Shown here: positions 1-11,835 of the stretch, one piece after another
Layout of the letters: the number at the start of each line of letters is the position of its first letter
Numbering within the stretch: position 1 is the stretch's first letter
From: Stratiolaelaps scimitus
Lineage: Eukaryota; Arthropoda; Arachnida; Mesostigmata; Laelapidae
Length of the DNA: 64,000 bases
Direction: 5' to 3'
NCBI GenBank assembly: GCA_019614645.1
Contig: JABWDB010000009.1
Location: forward strand, 5,871,501-5,935,500
The notes under the pieces: generated by a model
The model's database searches: none
What the model was told of the DNA's origin: nothing
Seen by the model: the letters and a program-made list of their open reading frames with translations, nothing else
Translations under genes and position numbers: made by a program

Positions 1-60
1 TAGTGGCTGTTGTTGTTGTTGTTGCTATTATTGTCGCTGCTCTTGTTGTTGTTGTTATTG
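1..60. repeat. TTG/CTG trinucleotide-rich tract
   Basis: Imperfect TTG, CTG and TTA triplets fill the window edge. On the minus strand this reads as CAA/CAG/AAT, which would encode Gln/Asn-rich sequence, but no splice signal or conserved flank ties it to a gene. Confidence 0.7.
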
Positions 61-3000
61 TCGACAGATAGCGACGAACGATTAGAATACGGAGGGCGTC
101 ATACATCCAAATTCGTACGGCGAATTAGAACATCCACAACGAAACTCTCATCGTGCAAGGCTCTCCGAGCGGGTGCTGCTGCTGCTGCTCCTGTACGAGG
201 CGAGACCCCAACGGTTGAGGATCGCCACTAAGGAGAGCAAGCCTGAGAGCTCCGTCTTTCTCTCCCCCTCTCTCTGAATCAAACTCAGGAGGTCACACTC
301 GCTCGACTGCGGTTGGAGCGCGAACCGGCACAGACCTCCTGTTCGGAGGCACGTCAACAACTGAAGCATGCCTTCCCGCTGAATGAGCGCTGTCGCCGCA
401 AGGGGTCGCGCCGATCGGGAAGCATCACCGAACGGTGGTTGGTGGCGCCATCTGGCCAGGGCTAGGGTGAAGCAATATGCTGGCAGGGCTGAGGGATGAG
501 GGCAACGATGTTCTGACAGATTGGTGACCAACATTCGAATGTTGGCGGTTCCGGGGCGCGGGCGGGGGGGGGAGGTCTTGGACGAGTCGTGGGAACGGTG
601 GCTAGCTCGCTGGCTTGATGAGCTCGGAGGGTGCAGGTTCGAGCGACCTGAAGTGACGTACCTATTTGAATTAGACGGGTGTTTTTGTATTGAATATACT
701 ATGCCGTTGGGTATCGTCACCCCGGGATGGATTTGACTGGCAGATGGACCTAAAATTAAACCACAAATATTACCATTAAGTAATATTTGTGGTGTAATTT
801 TTTATGGGATAGATTCTATCCGATGAGTCTTATACCCGATCACGAGTCAGAATTATGATATTATTATGACCATTGTCGTAACAATATGCCGATCACCTTC
901 CAGAACCATCACATGGTTTCTAGACACGCTAACTTCACAACTTCTCCTTACGGAAACAAGGCATACTAAGTGAATTACATATGATGACCTGTATGCAAAA
1001 TTGCCTGCCTGCTATGGGAAATTAGATCGTGAAGTCAAGCCAATGTTGTAAAATAATTAAACAATAATGTAAAATAATTAAACACTGTCACGAGTGGATA
1101 TTGATAGATTACCTTTTTTTGTAGCATATACCTGCGTTCTTATACCCGAATTCTGTCGTCAAACAGTTATAGTGCTAATGCAGTACAGAACCCTCCCCAA
1201 AGGCATACAACGCCGAATTTCAGATACAGGGTGTTCAAATGAATGGGGAATCGAACAAGGCGAACGCAATTCGGCTATTCGTAAATTTTCGTTGTGAAAC
1301 AAAAACAAACCTACAATATTAGCATTTGAAGCACAAACGCTGCAACGTTGGACAATGTGTGCCCATTTAATATCTCACGCTGATCTGATCTTCGTTAGAT
1401 CTGTCGAGGGGCTGCACAAGTCGAATTTCGTTTCTCCGTGATAACAGTGGTAGGTCGATATCACCCGAGTGACATCGAGCTCCTGAACGCGTCCGATCAA
1501 CGCTCTCACGCAAGCAATTCTATGTCTTCATGCCGCAATGCAGTCCTGGCCACAGTGACTGGCAGTTCGGGCTTGTAAGGGAAACATGCTCGAAATGCAA
1601 TCTCGTTACGAGTTGAGCCTGAGGCGAGACTTACGATATCAAAAGGGCGGGGTAGAGCCTGAGGACTCACGTGACAACGTGAAGCACTCGTATCGAGGGT
1701 GTTGATATTTAATCGACGAAACCTTTCTGGCCTACATGGGACCAGCTGGAACGTAATGCTGCGATGAAATTTAACACATGGCGAACGGCACGTAAACTAT
1801 GTTGTGATATTATATTAGTTTATGCAGCAGCAATAGAAGAAGCGGTAACGGCCGGTATCGACGTGATATATATATATATATATATATATTTCTTCTCTTA
1901 AGCTCTAGTAGACTTATATAATACAGTCATCGAGACGGAATGCTACGTCACACTATCCCCGCCAAACTGTGTGGACTCATATAAGCGGAAAAACCATCTA
2001 ATGGTCAGAAGTCGAGAGAAGATAAAACAATTAAAATCATCAGCTAAACCCGATTTTTCCCATATTAATTTTTCATTTTTGACAAACCCTTCTATATAGC
2101 ATACATCGCATTTGATAGAAACCAGCTCGATCAAATCGAGGAATCATCGCGGACGAAGTTCGGCGTCTCTTGCCAGACAGTTGTGCTACTTGATAGTGTT
2201 CAAGGGCCGGAAAACTTTTCTATGCTGCGAGGCTCAATGCCAGAACCATCCGAAGTCAGTTAGCTCTTGGCATTCTTCTGCTATTGTTGAAGCTCATAGA
2301 GCGGCGAGCGGCTGACGGCATCCGTTCCAGCCTTATAAAAGGTCACGTACAGCTCACCCTCGTCAATAATCACACTTAGCGCACATCGGCCAGCTGTTCG
2401 TTTTTTTTCTGGAAAAGTTAACTGGGCATTCATCTGATAGTGTACAAACATGACGCTATCAAATTCTGCTGACAATGTTTGCTGAACCCTAAAGACGCCA
2501 ATCTGGATTGTTTTTCTTCAATGCCTGGCCATGCTGCTTATACATTATATTGAACACTTGTAGCTTATTGGATTTTTTCGCTTTTTTGCAAGCGTCGGCG
2601 GTTCGACTGTCGCAACTTGTTTGAAAACATCATCAGGTAACATTTCGGACTCGCTACCGATGTCCTACGGTTTTGGTTCGTCCACGAGAGAGAACTTAAG
2701 CATAAAGTAGAAAAAAACTGCAGTTCCTCTAATAAACCGAATAAAACCTTTACCTTGAACCTTTACCAATAGACGGTAGTACAATGTAAACGGCTGCCTG
2801 ATTGAAAAAAGAGTGAGCAAAAATACGATAGAATTGTGCCATCATCAAAAATCTTCATGATCTTCCCCTGTTCACTGGTATTACGACCCCTCCACCTTCT
2901 TCACCGGTTTTCTCTTCGTTGAATATGATACGTATTCAACTAGTAGTCTACGCCTTCTCCACAACACTACTATCACGAGAAGGTCGATTTAGTATCGTAC

Positions 3001-4613
3001 ATATATATATATATATATCGAGTAAATATTGGTGTTGAATGCACTTCCATGCACGAGAACTAACGGTCGATCGCGCTAATGTAGCACTTTGAACTGTGTT
3101 GAACCACTTCTAACCTCACTGATTGTTAGCAATGCGGATAGCAGCAGGTAGCCCCAGGGAAATATCCCCAGCCGACGGATGGAATACTTGTACATTCGGC
3201 TGTTCCGTCCCCATTAGAGCCCCCAGCTGATATCGTTCGTAATAGCCAGGCTATTATATTTTAACGGCCATTACTATCTACTACCGCAAATATGCCACAG
3301 ATGTGTTGGATGAGCACAAAAACCGGCCACTTCTATTTACGTGTCCGTTTGTATAGTACTGCTGTTGTTGCTGCTGCTGCTGCCGCTGCGGTTATACTAA
3401 AGCAGAAAACGAGAGCTGGGGTATTGTATAGTCTGTCGTGCTCTCGATCGCTGCTTAGAACGACGAAATGCAGCGTGAGGAGGAGGAGGCGATACAGCCG
3501 AAGGCGAGGTAATGGTTGCAATTGCTCGGCGGACGTCTCGAGGGACAACGCCGGCTTCAGTTGTGAAGACACTTTGCTAAAGTAGCCACAGCCCGTTGCG
3601 AATTCGACGAACAACGGAACATACATATCATAAATATATATATATATATATATATATACCTACCCACACACGGAGGCGGCGAGAACGTTGCCCGTCGCGT
3701 TGCACAGGCAAAGGCTGCAAACGTAACAAAAGAGAGATGTTCGCGAAGGGGTCGCCCCGGTGAATACCATGGTAGTTAGTTAATAGTTACAAGATGGTAG
3801 AAAATCATTAAGGGCAATTTCAGAAGAGGGCCCATCACCATCGTAATCTCCGTGATCTTGACGATATTGAAACACTAACTATCGCCGCTTTCGAGCCAAA
3901 AACGGCGCTTGTTTTCATTGTCATCGCGAAAGCCTGTAACTACGTAGTGTATCTCGCCTACCTTCGGCTTTTTTTTGAGTCCAATTATTTTGTTTCGCTT
4001 ACCAGCACCCACCACTGAGTGTGTCTGTGTGTGGGTGGGTGGGTGGCAGATTAGTGGGGGGGGGAATTCTCATAATTCGATTTAGAAAAACTAGAGAAGA
4101 GGGCAACTGTGGAGTATCGGTTTACTGTTGTTTATTGCATAGAACCGCTGCGTCGAACCGGCCCAGATCTTTACGACCCGGAATCGAAATCACTTCAAAT
4201 CGCAGCTATCTTAATTGACACACATGATCATATCTACGGCCAACCTCCTTAGATAGGTATTTTAGTAGCTTCAACGTTAGCAAATGAATTATTATCAGAA
4301 TGGCGCTCTAAAAATGAGCCTCCGTGACTTACAGGCAACGTTTAACGTTCGTCGTGTGACTGCTTTCGGCACTGCACTTCATCTGACGGACAATCCCTTA
4401 TTTAAATGCGAATGTCCAACGGTGTCGGGAAATCGAATCCGCGTGTGCACGTATCGCGTTCGACTCCGCTGATGATTACAAGGCGCAAACGAATGCACTC
4501 ACCACGCCGTCGGACTTAAAACGGCTCGCTGGACTCTATTATCTACGCGTACATCGGGCGAACTTTGCGAGGGATGGCAATTTTTATTTTGAATTCGCTT
4601 AGCACTAATAGTC
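61..4613. other. Stretch without a supported gene
   Basis: No exon chain with family resemblance was found. The stretch holds (TA)n tracts at 1866-1889, 3001-3018 and 3634-3658, an 18-bp palindrome at 528-545, a small hairpin at 760-793 with a TTTTTT run after it, and a GCT-rich patch near 3360-3390 that gives poly-Ala in one frame. A minus-strand open frame ending at 2281 (FPEKKRTAGRCALSVIIDEG) follows a good acceptor-like TTTTCCAG and could be a terminal exon or a relic, but no partner exon was found. Confidence 0.5.
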
Positions 4614-4615
4614 TA

Positions 4616-4647
4616 TTAGGGCATACACTTCAAACGTTCGCGTCTTT
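4616..4647 (+). repeat. Left terminal inverted repeat of mariner
   Basis: This 32-bp end is identical to the reverse complement of 5869-5900. It is preceded by the dinucleotide TA at 4614-4615. It is the expected transposase binding site. Confidence 0.95.
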
Positions 4648-4760
4648 CGAATGGCGCACAATCCGAACTACGTGATAGAATGCGTTCATTCTTGGCGTAG
4701 GTACGCGGCGTGAACGTGGCTTCCTTTCGAACACTGAGTCGTTTCGATACGATCAGAAAG

Positions 4761-5813
4761 ATGAACACTGCAGCCGAAAGTTCAAATTTCCCCAAAAATC
4801 AACGGGAAATCATCAAGTTTTTGTTTCTCCAAGGACATCTTCCAATTGAAATCCATCGGCAATTAGTGAAGGAGTACGGTAGGTCTGCCTTATGCCTGCG
4901 AACGGTGCAAAATTGGTGCAAGCGATTTAACAGTGGAGATATGGACACCGATGACCATCGAGGTGGGGACCACAAATCAGGTGCGACAAGGGACGAACGG
5001 ATTGAAAGAATCAAGGCAGCTTTTGAGCAAACTAGAGCTTGGTCCATGGAGTCTTTGTCGGCTGAAACTTTGATTCTTCGGATGACGTGTTATAGAATTA
5101 TCACCAATATACTGAAGAAGAAGAAAATCAATGAAAAATTAGTTCCCCATAAACTGAGTGCTGACCAAATGAAAATGCGTGTGGAGTGTTCGACATCTAA
5201 TTTGAATACTTATACGCAACAAACCAGTCGCTTAGAGCACACCGTGTCGATAGACGAGACATGGGTTAGCCTGCATAGACCCCCTGAGAAGGACCAAGCA
5301 AAACAGTGGCTCCGACAAGGTGAAGTGGCGGCGTCTGTGGCAGTGCCAGATAGATTCGGACGAAAGGTGTTGATTATACTCGCTCTGGATAGCAAGGGTG
5401 TTTGCTATTACGAAATATTAGCGGCAAACGAAAAACTCAATGCTCCCCGATATCTCGACTTTTTGAAGACATTGATGAACAAATGGCGTGGGGATCGACA
5501 GCACCGAGTGTGGTTACTCGACGACAATGCAAGACCTCACCGCACTGCTGAAATTGCGGCCTGGATGGAGGGGAACAATATTGAGCGATGGCATCAACCC
5601 CCATATTCTCCTGATTTAAGCCCGTGTGATTATGGTTGTTTCCATGCATTAAAAAGGGCAATAGGTGGGGTTCCATATGCAACCGTCGACTTACTCGCAA
5701 AAGCAATAGATAATGAAATTATATATGGAAATGCAAATGGTAAATATTTGGCTATTTCAAAACTCCCAGAGCGCTGGAATCGGTGTGTCAATAAAGCTGG
5801 AGAGTACCTCTAA
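4761..5813 (+). CDS. Mariner transposase (DD34D), about 350 aa
   Basis: Cut-and-paste transposase that binds the inverted repeats and moves the element into TA sites. The N-terminal part (about residues 15-75) holds the paired helix-turn-helix region, with LRTVQNWCKRFNSG as the second recognition block. The catalytic triad is in SIDETW (D165), LLDDNARPH (D255) and YSPDLSPCDY (D290); exactly 34 residues separate the last two, the mariner signature. I chose ATG 4761 because it gives the usual family length. An in-frame ATG at 4710 would add 17 residues. No stop or frameshift interrupts the frame, which ends 87 bp before the element's right end. Subfamily was not assigned. Confidence 0.95.
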   Translation: MNTAAESSNFPKNQREIIKFLFLQGHLPIEIHRQLVKEYGRSALCLRTVQNWCKRFNSGDMDTDDHRGGDHKSGATRDERIERIKAAFEQTRAWSMESLSAETLILRMTCYRIITNILKKKKINEKLVPHKLSADQMKMRVECSTSNLNTYTQQTSRLEHTVSIDETWVSLHRPPEKDQAKQWLRQGEVAASVAVPDRFGRKVLIILALDSKGVCYYEILAANEKLNAPRYLDFLKTLMNKWRGDRQHRVWLLDDNARPHRTAEIAAWMEGNNIERWHQPPYSPDLSPCDYGCFHALKRAIGGVPYATVDLLAKAIDNEIIYGNANGKYLAISKLPERWNRCVNKAGEYL

Positions 5814-5868
5814 CTCATACTAAAAGATATTTGTTCTAACTCATTTAGTTCAAAAGTTATTGGCATTT

Positions 5869-5900
5869 AAAGACGCGAACGTTTGAAGTGTATGCCCTAA
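5869..5900 (-). repeat. Right terminal inverted repeat of mariner
   Basis: Perfect mirror of 4616-4647, followed by TA at 5901-5902. Together the two ends define the element exactly. Confidence 0.95.
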
Positions 5901-6180
5901 TATTACATCTATTTAAATATAACTCTGTGCATGCGGATATTATTACAAGACCACATCCTTCGAACCCAAATCAACTTGTTTCCTTGGCGCTCCACAGCCA
6001 GAGATTATTGCCTTGCAAACTACCACCACCTTCCGTCATTTTTGTCGCCCAACTTTCCTTCGTTCTCATCTGATTTCTCCGTTCGGTTTGATTGTTACGT
6101 GGTCTTCGATCGGTCGGATTGATCATTGTGTGTGTGTGTGTGTGTATACATATATATATATATATATGTATACACACACA

Positions 6181-6328
<148 letters not shown>

Positions 6329-9300
6329 TTGAATAACGAACCCATATCAAGGGACAGTAAATAAACAGCTTATTCTGGTTATAGAGAATAATAAAAGAGC
6401 CCCTAGAGTTCCTTTTACGAAAAAGAAAATTGCGTTTTTGAAAAATAACGCTGCCTCGGCTTCGAGCACGGTACAGTTATACAGCTAATAAGTAAACAAT
6501 GAGAGAGTAAACATTGAGATATTCATCTTACCTTTAGTTAAGGATTCGAAATTCCGAAATTTAGTGATCTCAAATATCAATGAGCAACTTCTGATAGATT
6601 ATATTTCTAAACATTGAAGAAAACGATTCTATCTTACTATGTGATTGACATGACTTCATTATTACATTTCTGGCTTTTGCATTATCCCTCGGCCGAAGCG
6701 AGAAACTTCAAAACATTGCATACTTCCTTCTGACACTCCAATAGTAGGTAACTATAATTTCATCAATCTGTCTATAGGGTGTACACGACCAATTAATAGT
6801 TCGCTTTAAGGGACAACGCCACCGATTTCGTTATTCGCTATCGCACCTCCATTAAATTGAAATTATCTGGTATTCGTCCGTTCAATTAGAACACTATCGT
6901 AATGCATTGCGGAGTATTTATGCGAAATACCTTGTCTACGGGGGGACTCACTGTTTGAAAAGGTGCGCATGTGCCCCTTCACACATTTGTACGTATGTTT
7001 ATGCCAGTGGCATGTTTGTTCGCAGCGGAACTAAGTACAGGTATATTCGAGCATTTATTCTGTTCCTCGGCGGCGGCGGCGGCGACGACGACGGCGGGGT
7101 GGGAGTGGGGACATGATCGAAATTACTGCTCCTTTTGATAATTTGCCCAGTAGGCGGAGGCGGGTGTTGTCTGAAAGCAAAGTGGCCGTGGATCCATCTC
7201 ATCACGACTGCGCAGATACAAGCAGCTCTATCCGATCACGACTTGTGTTGATTTGGCCTATTTTAAGCTGGCGTCTGATCACGTTGTTGTCAAATGGTGT
7301 AGGCGATAGGATAACATCACGAACGGAAGTGACCAATATTTGCACAGTTTAATAATTCAACGTAAATTTCTTTTTTTTTTCTCGTTTCTGTGTTACGTTA
7401 TGAGAATTGTTGTAGGCAGGTATCGTACGGGCTAATCGCTATCTGATCAGTCGATTGATATTGAGTTGTTTTCTATCCTAATAAACGAATCTCGTAGCGC
7501 AGTACGAAGCAGCGCCCGTTTATGACGGTGACCATGTCTGTCGGTATGTATTATCAAGTTATTATCTGCAAGAAGACATTACTACCTGGGACGGGTTGAG
7601 GCCAACAGGTGGAGCTGTCGATCAAAAGGAGAGAGTCACTTCTATGCATAGGGAGAGCTAACAGCTAGCCTCCTAATGACGGACTTCGATCGGGAGCCAC
7701 GTCGACTCGTGTACCCATCAGGGAAGTATCCCCTACCCCACTGATTCGGTCTTCAATCACCGGAGCTGAATAGATCAATCACCGTATTCAAAGGACGGAA
7801 AAGATCCGGCGATTGAAAAACGACCCAGTGAGCGAATCGTAATGCTGCTGCCCGTGGTTTCCGTGGGGATGCGCATTAGCCGGCCAGGCCATGCTGCCCA
7901 GCTCGAACGACCTACCGGCGTTGGACCAAGATAAACCTGTATCTTTTCGAACGCGTTCTAGACCCGTGAAGCTTACACTAGCTCATATTCCGATGGCGCT
8001 GTGGAAATATTCGAACATTTACGTAGGGACATGTAACAACATCAGAATTTCTCATATTTATGGTTTCCATGTTGCTCTCAGTGTCAAACATTCGTGATCA
8101 TATGACCCCGAGAGGGATTTCACAACGGTCCAGTATTTGACAAGCGGAACATATAATGTGAGAGGAGTTCACGAAATATTGTTATGATATCTTCGATCGT
8201 ATTGCCTAAAATTCAGAACTCAAACCTGGTACAGTCAAACTAGAACACAGCTCTGACATAACAAGGGAGCTGCACACTTCCAGAAACACGAATGAGATCA
8301 GACATTTTTCATGTTCCACTACGCTGTGCAAAAGCGAACAGCACTTGAAATCGCCTAATTGACACATTATGCCAATATCCATTGTCAGTTTCCTCGTTAC
8401 GTTAACGTTGTCGATTTTCCACCTCGTTTTCCACCCGCCAATTGTAATGATCTATTCAAACATCTAATCAATAGCTTCGGTGTGACTTTTTTCAGTTACA
8501 ATTAGCATAATATTATACGAGTGTCATACGATTGCAGACGAGAAGTTGCACCTTTCATGTTCAACGAAACAAATGAGACCTCAACGAGAAGCTCTCGTTG
8601 TCTTTCGTGTTGTAATCGTTGTACGCGGAGAATTCAATTTGGCGTTGAGGGCGTATTATGACTCGCTGTGCTGGTGGGCCTCATGCCTCCCGGGATGGGC
8701 AAGGCTGAACAGCTGGGTCGAGGGTGCTCATCATCAGCGGCTGTCGCCGGAGGCGATATGCATGTTGTAGAGAAATTGCAGCATGGCGCGAAGTCACTCA
8801 TTAGTCCTGAACGTGTACAATAGGGTTATGGATGTCGGCAAGGGATTTACTGGGTGTATGAACTTTTGCTCTCCACAGTTGGTTCAGCTCGTTATTTCGT
8901 TGGTTGAGCTATTGAACGGTCCGTGCTCAACGAAGCGAAATGCGAAGCACTAACAAGCTATACGGATCACCATAGGATTAGGTACATACGTATAATAGCG
9001 ACGTCAGTCTGCGGTCTGCCTTCATCAGTAATGTGCTTGATATATAGTATAGTAGCATTGTGGTTTGTAATCAGCGATATCTTGAGAGGTTTTCGATTTT
9101 TTTCTTTTTCAGATTAACAGATCATTGTGATCAAATGCAATGCGGCTATCGGACGAATAGAGCAAGTTATAGAAAATTAATAGAAAAAAATTCAACCAAA
9201 TGACAAGGTTATTTGCGCTTCGTTCATTGGCGGCAGATTTTGTAGTGAAACCATCCGGCCAGCTGATCTGGAAGTGTTGGCACTAGGAGGATCAGTAGCA

Positions 9301-11183
9301 TCATATTTGATGCGTCTACTCCTAGCGTATTTAAGGAGAACATAGGTTTTTGTTGATAAAACTCAACTCAAATAGTACCTGAAATTATGAATAACATGAC
9401 TTTAATATAATAATAATAATGGATGTGAATAGAACTCTTTGTCACATTGACATTCTATGCCTGCATCGACATTTACCACTTCATTCTTCTGAGCGCATCT
9501 TTAAGTAATCTATTTAGTTCTCGGAGTAGCGGCGGGTAGCCTCTAACCCATCATTGGCAACCCGCAGATTTGAACCCGGTTTGCCATAATGATAGGCAAT
9601 TTTAGATTCCGCTGGTCGAATTATTTACGTATTGTAATTATTGAACGAGACAGGGATTCGCTTGGACGCACTAGACTGCGTATAGTAATCCCGGACTGGT
9701 TAATCTTCCATAGATTAGATTTAATTAGTCAACCTTTTGCTGAGTTTCAACTAGTTAATCTTCAACGTCTGTTGGCACTCAGTCTCAGAAATGCCTATTC
9801 ATATTTAGATGATCGGATTGCAAATGCGCTACGAATACACCATGTCTTCGGGCCACCGGGAAGGAGCACGCAGGATCCTTCCTTCCGCCACGCTTGTCCC
9901 TCGCTATACAGCAGAGAGGCAATGTCTCCTTCGGGACCACGACGGCCTCGGCCTGACACCCTGTCCCCAACTGCTTCTCTAATGATTGTGTATTTTCAGA
10001 TGTACAATCATAGTCAATATCCGACTTAACGAACAAATAAACACTGTCTATGAAGGTACAAGAAATGCAACGTTAATTAACGATCTGTAGACTTGGCCAG
10101 AGTTCGTTGCGAGAGAAAGCAGTTTCCATTTACACGGCGAGAAGACTTAGTGCAGTGAAAGAATCGAGTTTTTTTTCATGAGGAATCGGCAACAATTGAA
10201 TATGAAATCGATCTAATCCGATACCCAAGGAGCACCTCGAGAAAGCTGCGCACGACGATGGTGGATTTCTAGGTGGACAGGGTCAGCACACGAGGTTCTC
10301 TATTTTTTTTTTCTAGCTGACAGAGCTTTACAAAACCCCTCAGTGTGTTTCTTTAAATCGGAATGACTGTAAATGAACAGATTCGTCATGTATACAATTC
10401 CCACTGACTTTATACTTAGTGAACAAATCTCGTCTTACTTATAGCCGATGCATTTCGTTAGGTGCTGCTTAGCTAAGCAAACGAAATGATTACCAGCCAT
10501 TTGTGAATTCGAAATGCAGTAGCCGCCGGCGGTGAGGATAAGGCTCGAGAAACAAAACAGCCTTGAGAATATTATTTAGCATGGCACAAGCCTGTGACGC
10601 GCCTTGTCCCCCCCCATGCGGTCCTCAGAACAGCTAAGAAGGGAAACTCGATAAAACTCCACCTATTGCTTCCAGAGAAATTGTCAGTGCCTTGTGCCTT
10701 GACAGTGCTCGGCTCATGTCATTTCCGAGTGTGACCCATGTCATTTGGAGCTGGTTACCACAATGCACCGTGGACGTTAAAAGTTGGCTGAGAATCAGCC
10801 CAAAAACCTCTAGGTGAAGGAAAAAAACCACAACCACATGCACTGCTATTTTCATAACTTGTGTTCTACAATATCGAGCGATAGTCGACAATGGCCGCTG
10901 CATTCGTTTTGATAATCCAACTTGTACAGGTGTATGCAACGTGCGTATCACAAATCACAGTTGACGAGCCAATACCATGCACGCATAACGCAGATAATAC
11001 CTCGGGCTATATAATAGTAAAAGTAATCGTGAAATTGTTTTCATAGACTCCGACACATCATGAGCTCTATGTAGAACGCCTACAGAAAGCCGTGCAGAAC
11101 GTAAAGCATATATATATATATATATACAACCCACGCGTTTGTAAGTAGCTATTTCACTTACAACAATGATGTACTTTCTCCAG
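6329..11183. other. Stretch without a supported gene
   Basis: Open frames here are short, unlike any family I know, and lack paired splice sites. A GGC/GAC-rich patch lies at 7071-7097, and a (TA)n tract at 11108-11126. Near 9560-9580 the minus strand contains GGGTTCAAATC, which resembles a tRNA B box, but no matching A box was found. Confidence 0.5.
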
Positions 11184-11348
11184 GATAGTACGCCCGATGG
11201 CATGCTTGTTCGATATAATTCATGCTTCACAAATGGAGAACTGAGAGACATGTACGACATATTCGAAAAGAATGAGACAGCGGAACAAAAACAGCAGATC
11301 ATCGCCAACGAGGTGGGCAAAATGCGTGGCGTTAATGTCGCAATTTGA
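11184..11348 (+). CDS. Candidate terminal coding exon, unknown protein
   Basis: After a strong acceptor (TTTCTCCAG) a 54-codon frame runs to a TGA. The peptide is hydrophilic and protein-like (for example GMLVRYNSCFTNGELRDMYD, then a Glu/Lys-rich helix-like part NETAEQKQQI and EVGKMRGVNVAI at the end). No upstream exon of matching phase was found, and no family is recognised. It could be the last exon of a small secreted or cytosolic protein, or a chance frame. Confidence 0.3.
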   Translation, partial: DSTPDGMLVRYNSCFTNGELRDMYDIFEKNETAEQKQQIIANEVGKMRGVNVAI

Positions 11349-11371
11349 ATTCCGGATGTAGAAATCGTAGC

Positions 11372-11438
11372 AAAAATACGTACAGTTACGAACGTAACAA
11401 AAATACGTACAGTTACGAACGTAACAAAAATACGTACA
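11372..11438. repeat. 27-bp tandem repeat, about 2.5 copies
   Basis: Units at 11372-11398 and 11399-11425 are identical, and a third is cut off after 13 bases. The unit is a multiple of three and reads NKNTYSYER on the plus strand, but the surrounding frame has no other support as a gene. Confidence 0.85.
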
Positions 11439-11659
11439 TTTCTACGAAAGCTATGCTATATTTAAAGGAGGAGTCAATGTTTTGGCGAGGTGCCAAGCAT
11501 AACCTACACGCTGGGATGCTGGCGCGAAATCTACAAGCAGGTTCATTGTTCAGAGACCCTCTTGTATTAACTAGTGATTCGAGCCTAACCGCTGTTTGAA
11601 ATGTTGTATATTTTATATGTTGTGCTGACCACCAGGTCTCAGTCTTAAATAAACAAAAG

Positions 11660-11835
11660 GTTACAGTAATCAGTTACAAATAACAAACAGTGAACAAGGT
11701 CATAATAATCGATTCGTGAAAGATTTCCAACCATTTGTGCCAACAATTTTGTGGTAATGTTTATGAATAGATTCGTGAATAAATTATTACGACCTTGTTC
11801 ACTGTTTGTTATTTGTAACTAATTATTGTAAGCGT
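11660..11835. repeat. Fold-back (inverted) repeat, about 175 bp
   Basis: The left arm (about 11660-11718) and right arm (about 11771-11835) are reverse complements. A 30-bp block at 11672-11701 pairs perfectly with its partner ending near 11819, and the outer and inner parts pair imperfectly. The shape fits a non-autonomous fold-back or MITE-like element. It abuts the decayed R1-like retrotransposon on its right. Confidence 0.8.

Larger units (their letters stand above)
4616..5900 (+). mobile_element. Complete mariner (Tc1/mariner) DNA transposon, 1285 bp
   Basis: The element is bounded by perfect 32-bp terminal inverted repeats beginning TTAGGGCATACACTTC and is flanked on each side by TA (4614-4615 and 5901-5902), the target duplication expected of the superfamily. 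It carries one uninterrupted transposase frame on the plus strand. Its length of about 1.3 kb is standard for mariner. Identical ends and an unbroken frame suggest a young copy that may still be mobile; activity cannot be judged from one copy. Confidence 0.96.

Noticed and set aside
148..720. 190-codon minus-strand open frame
   Set aside because: No ATG-supported start region, family resemblance or splice context was seen; the composition is like random GC-rich sequence.
9526..9590. Minus-strand GGGTTCAAATC as a tRNA gene
   Set aside because: Only a B-box-like motif is present. No A box or acceptor stem can be formed.
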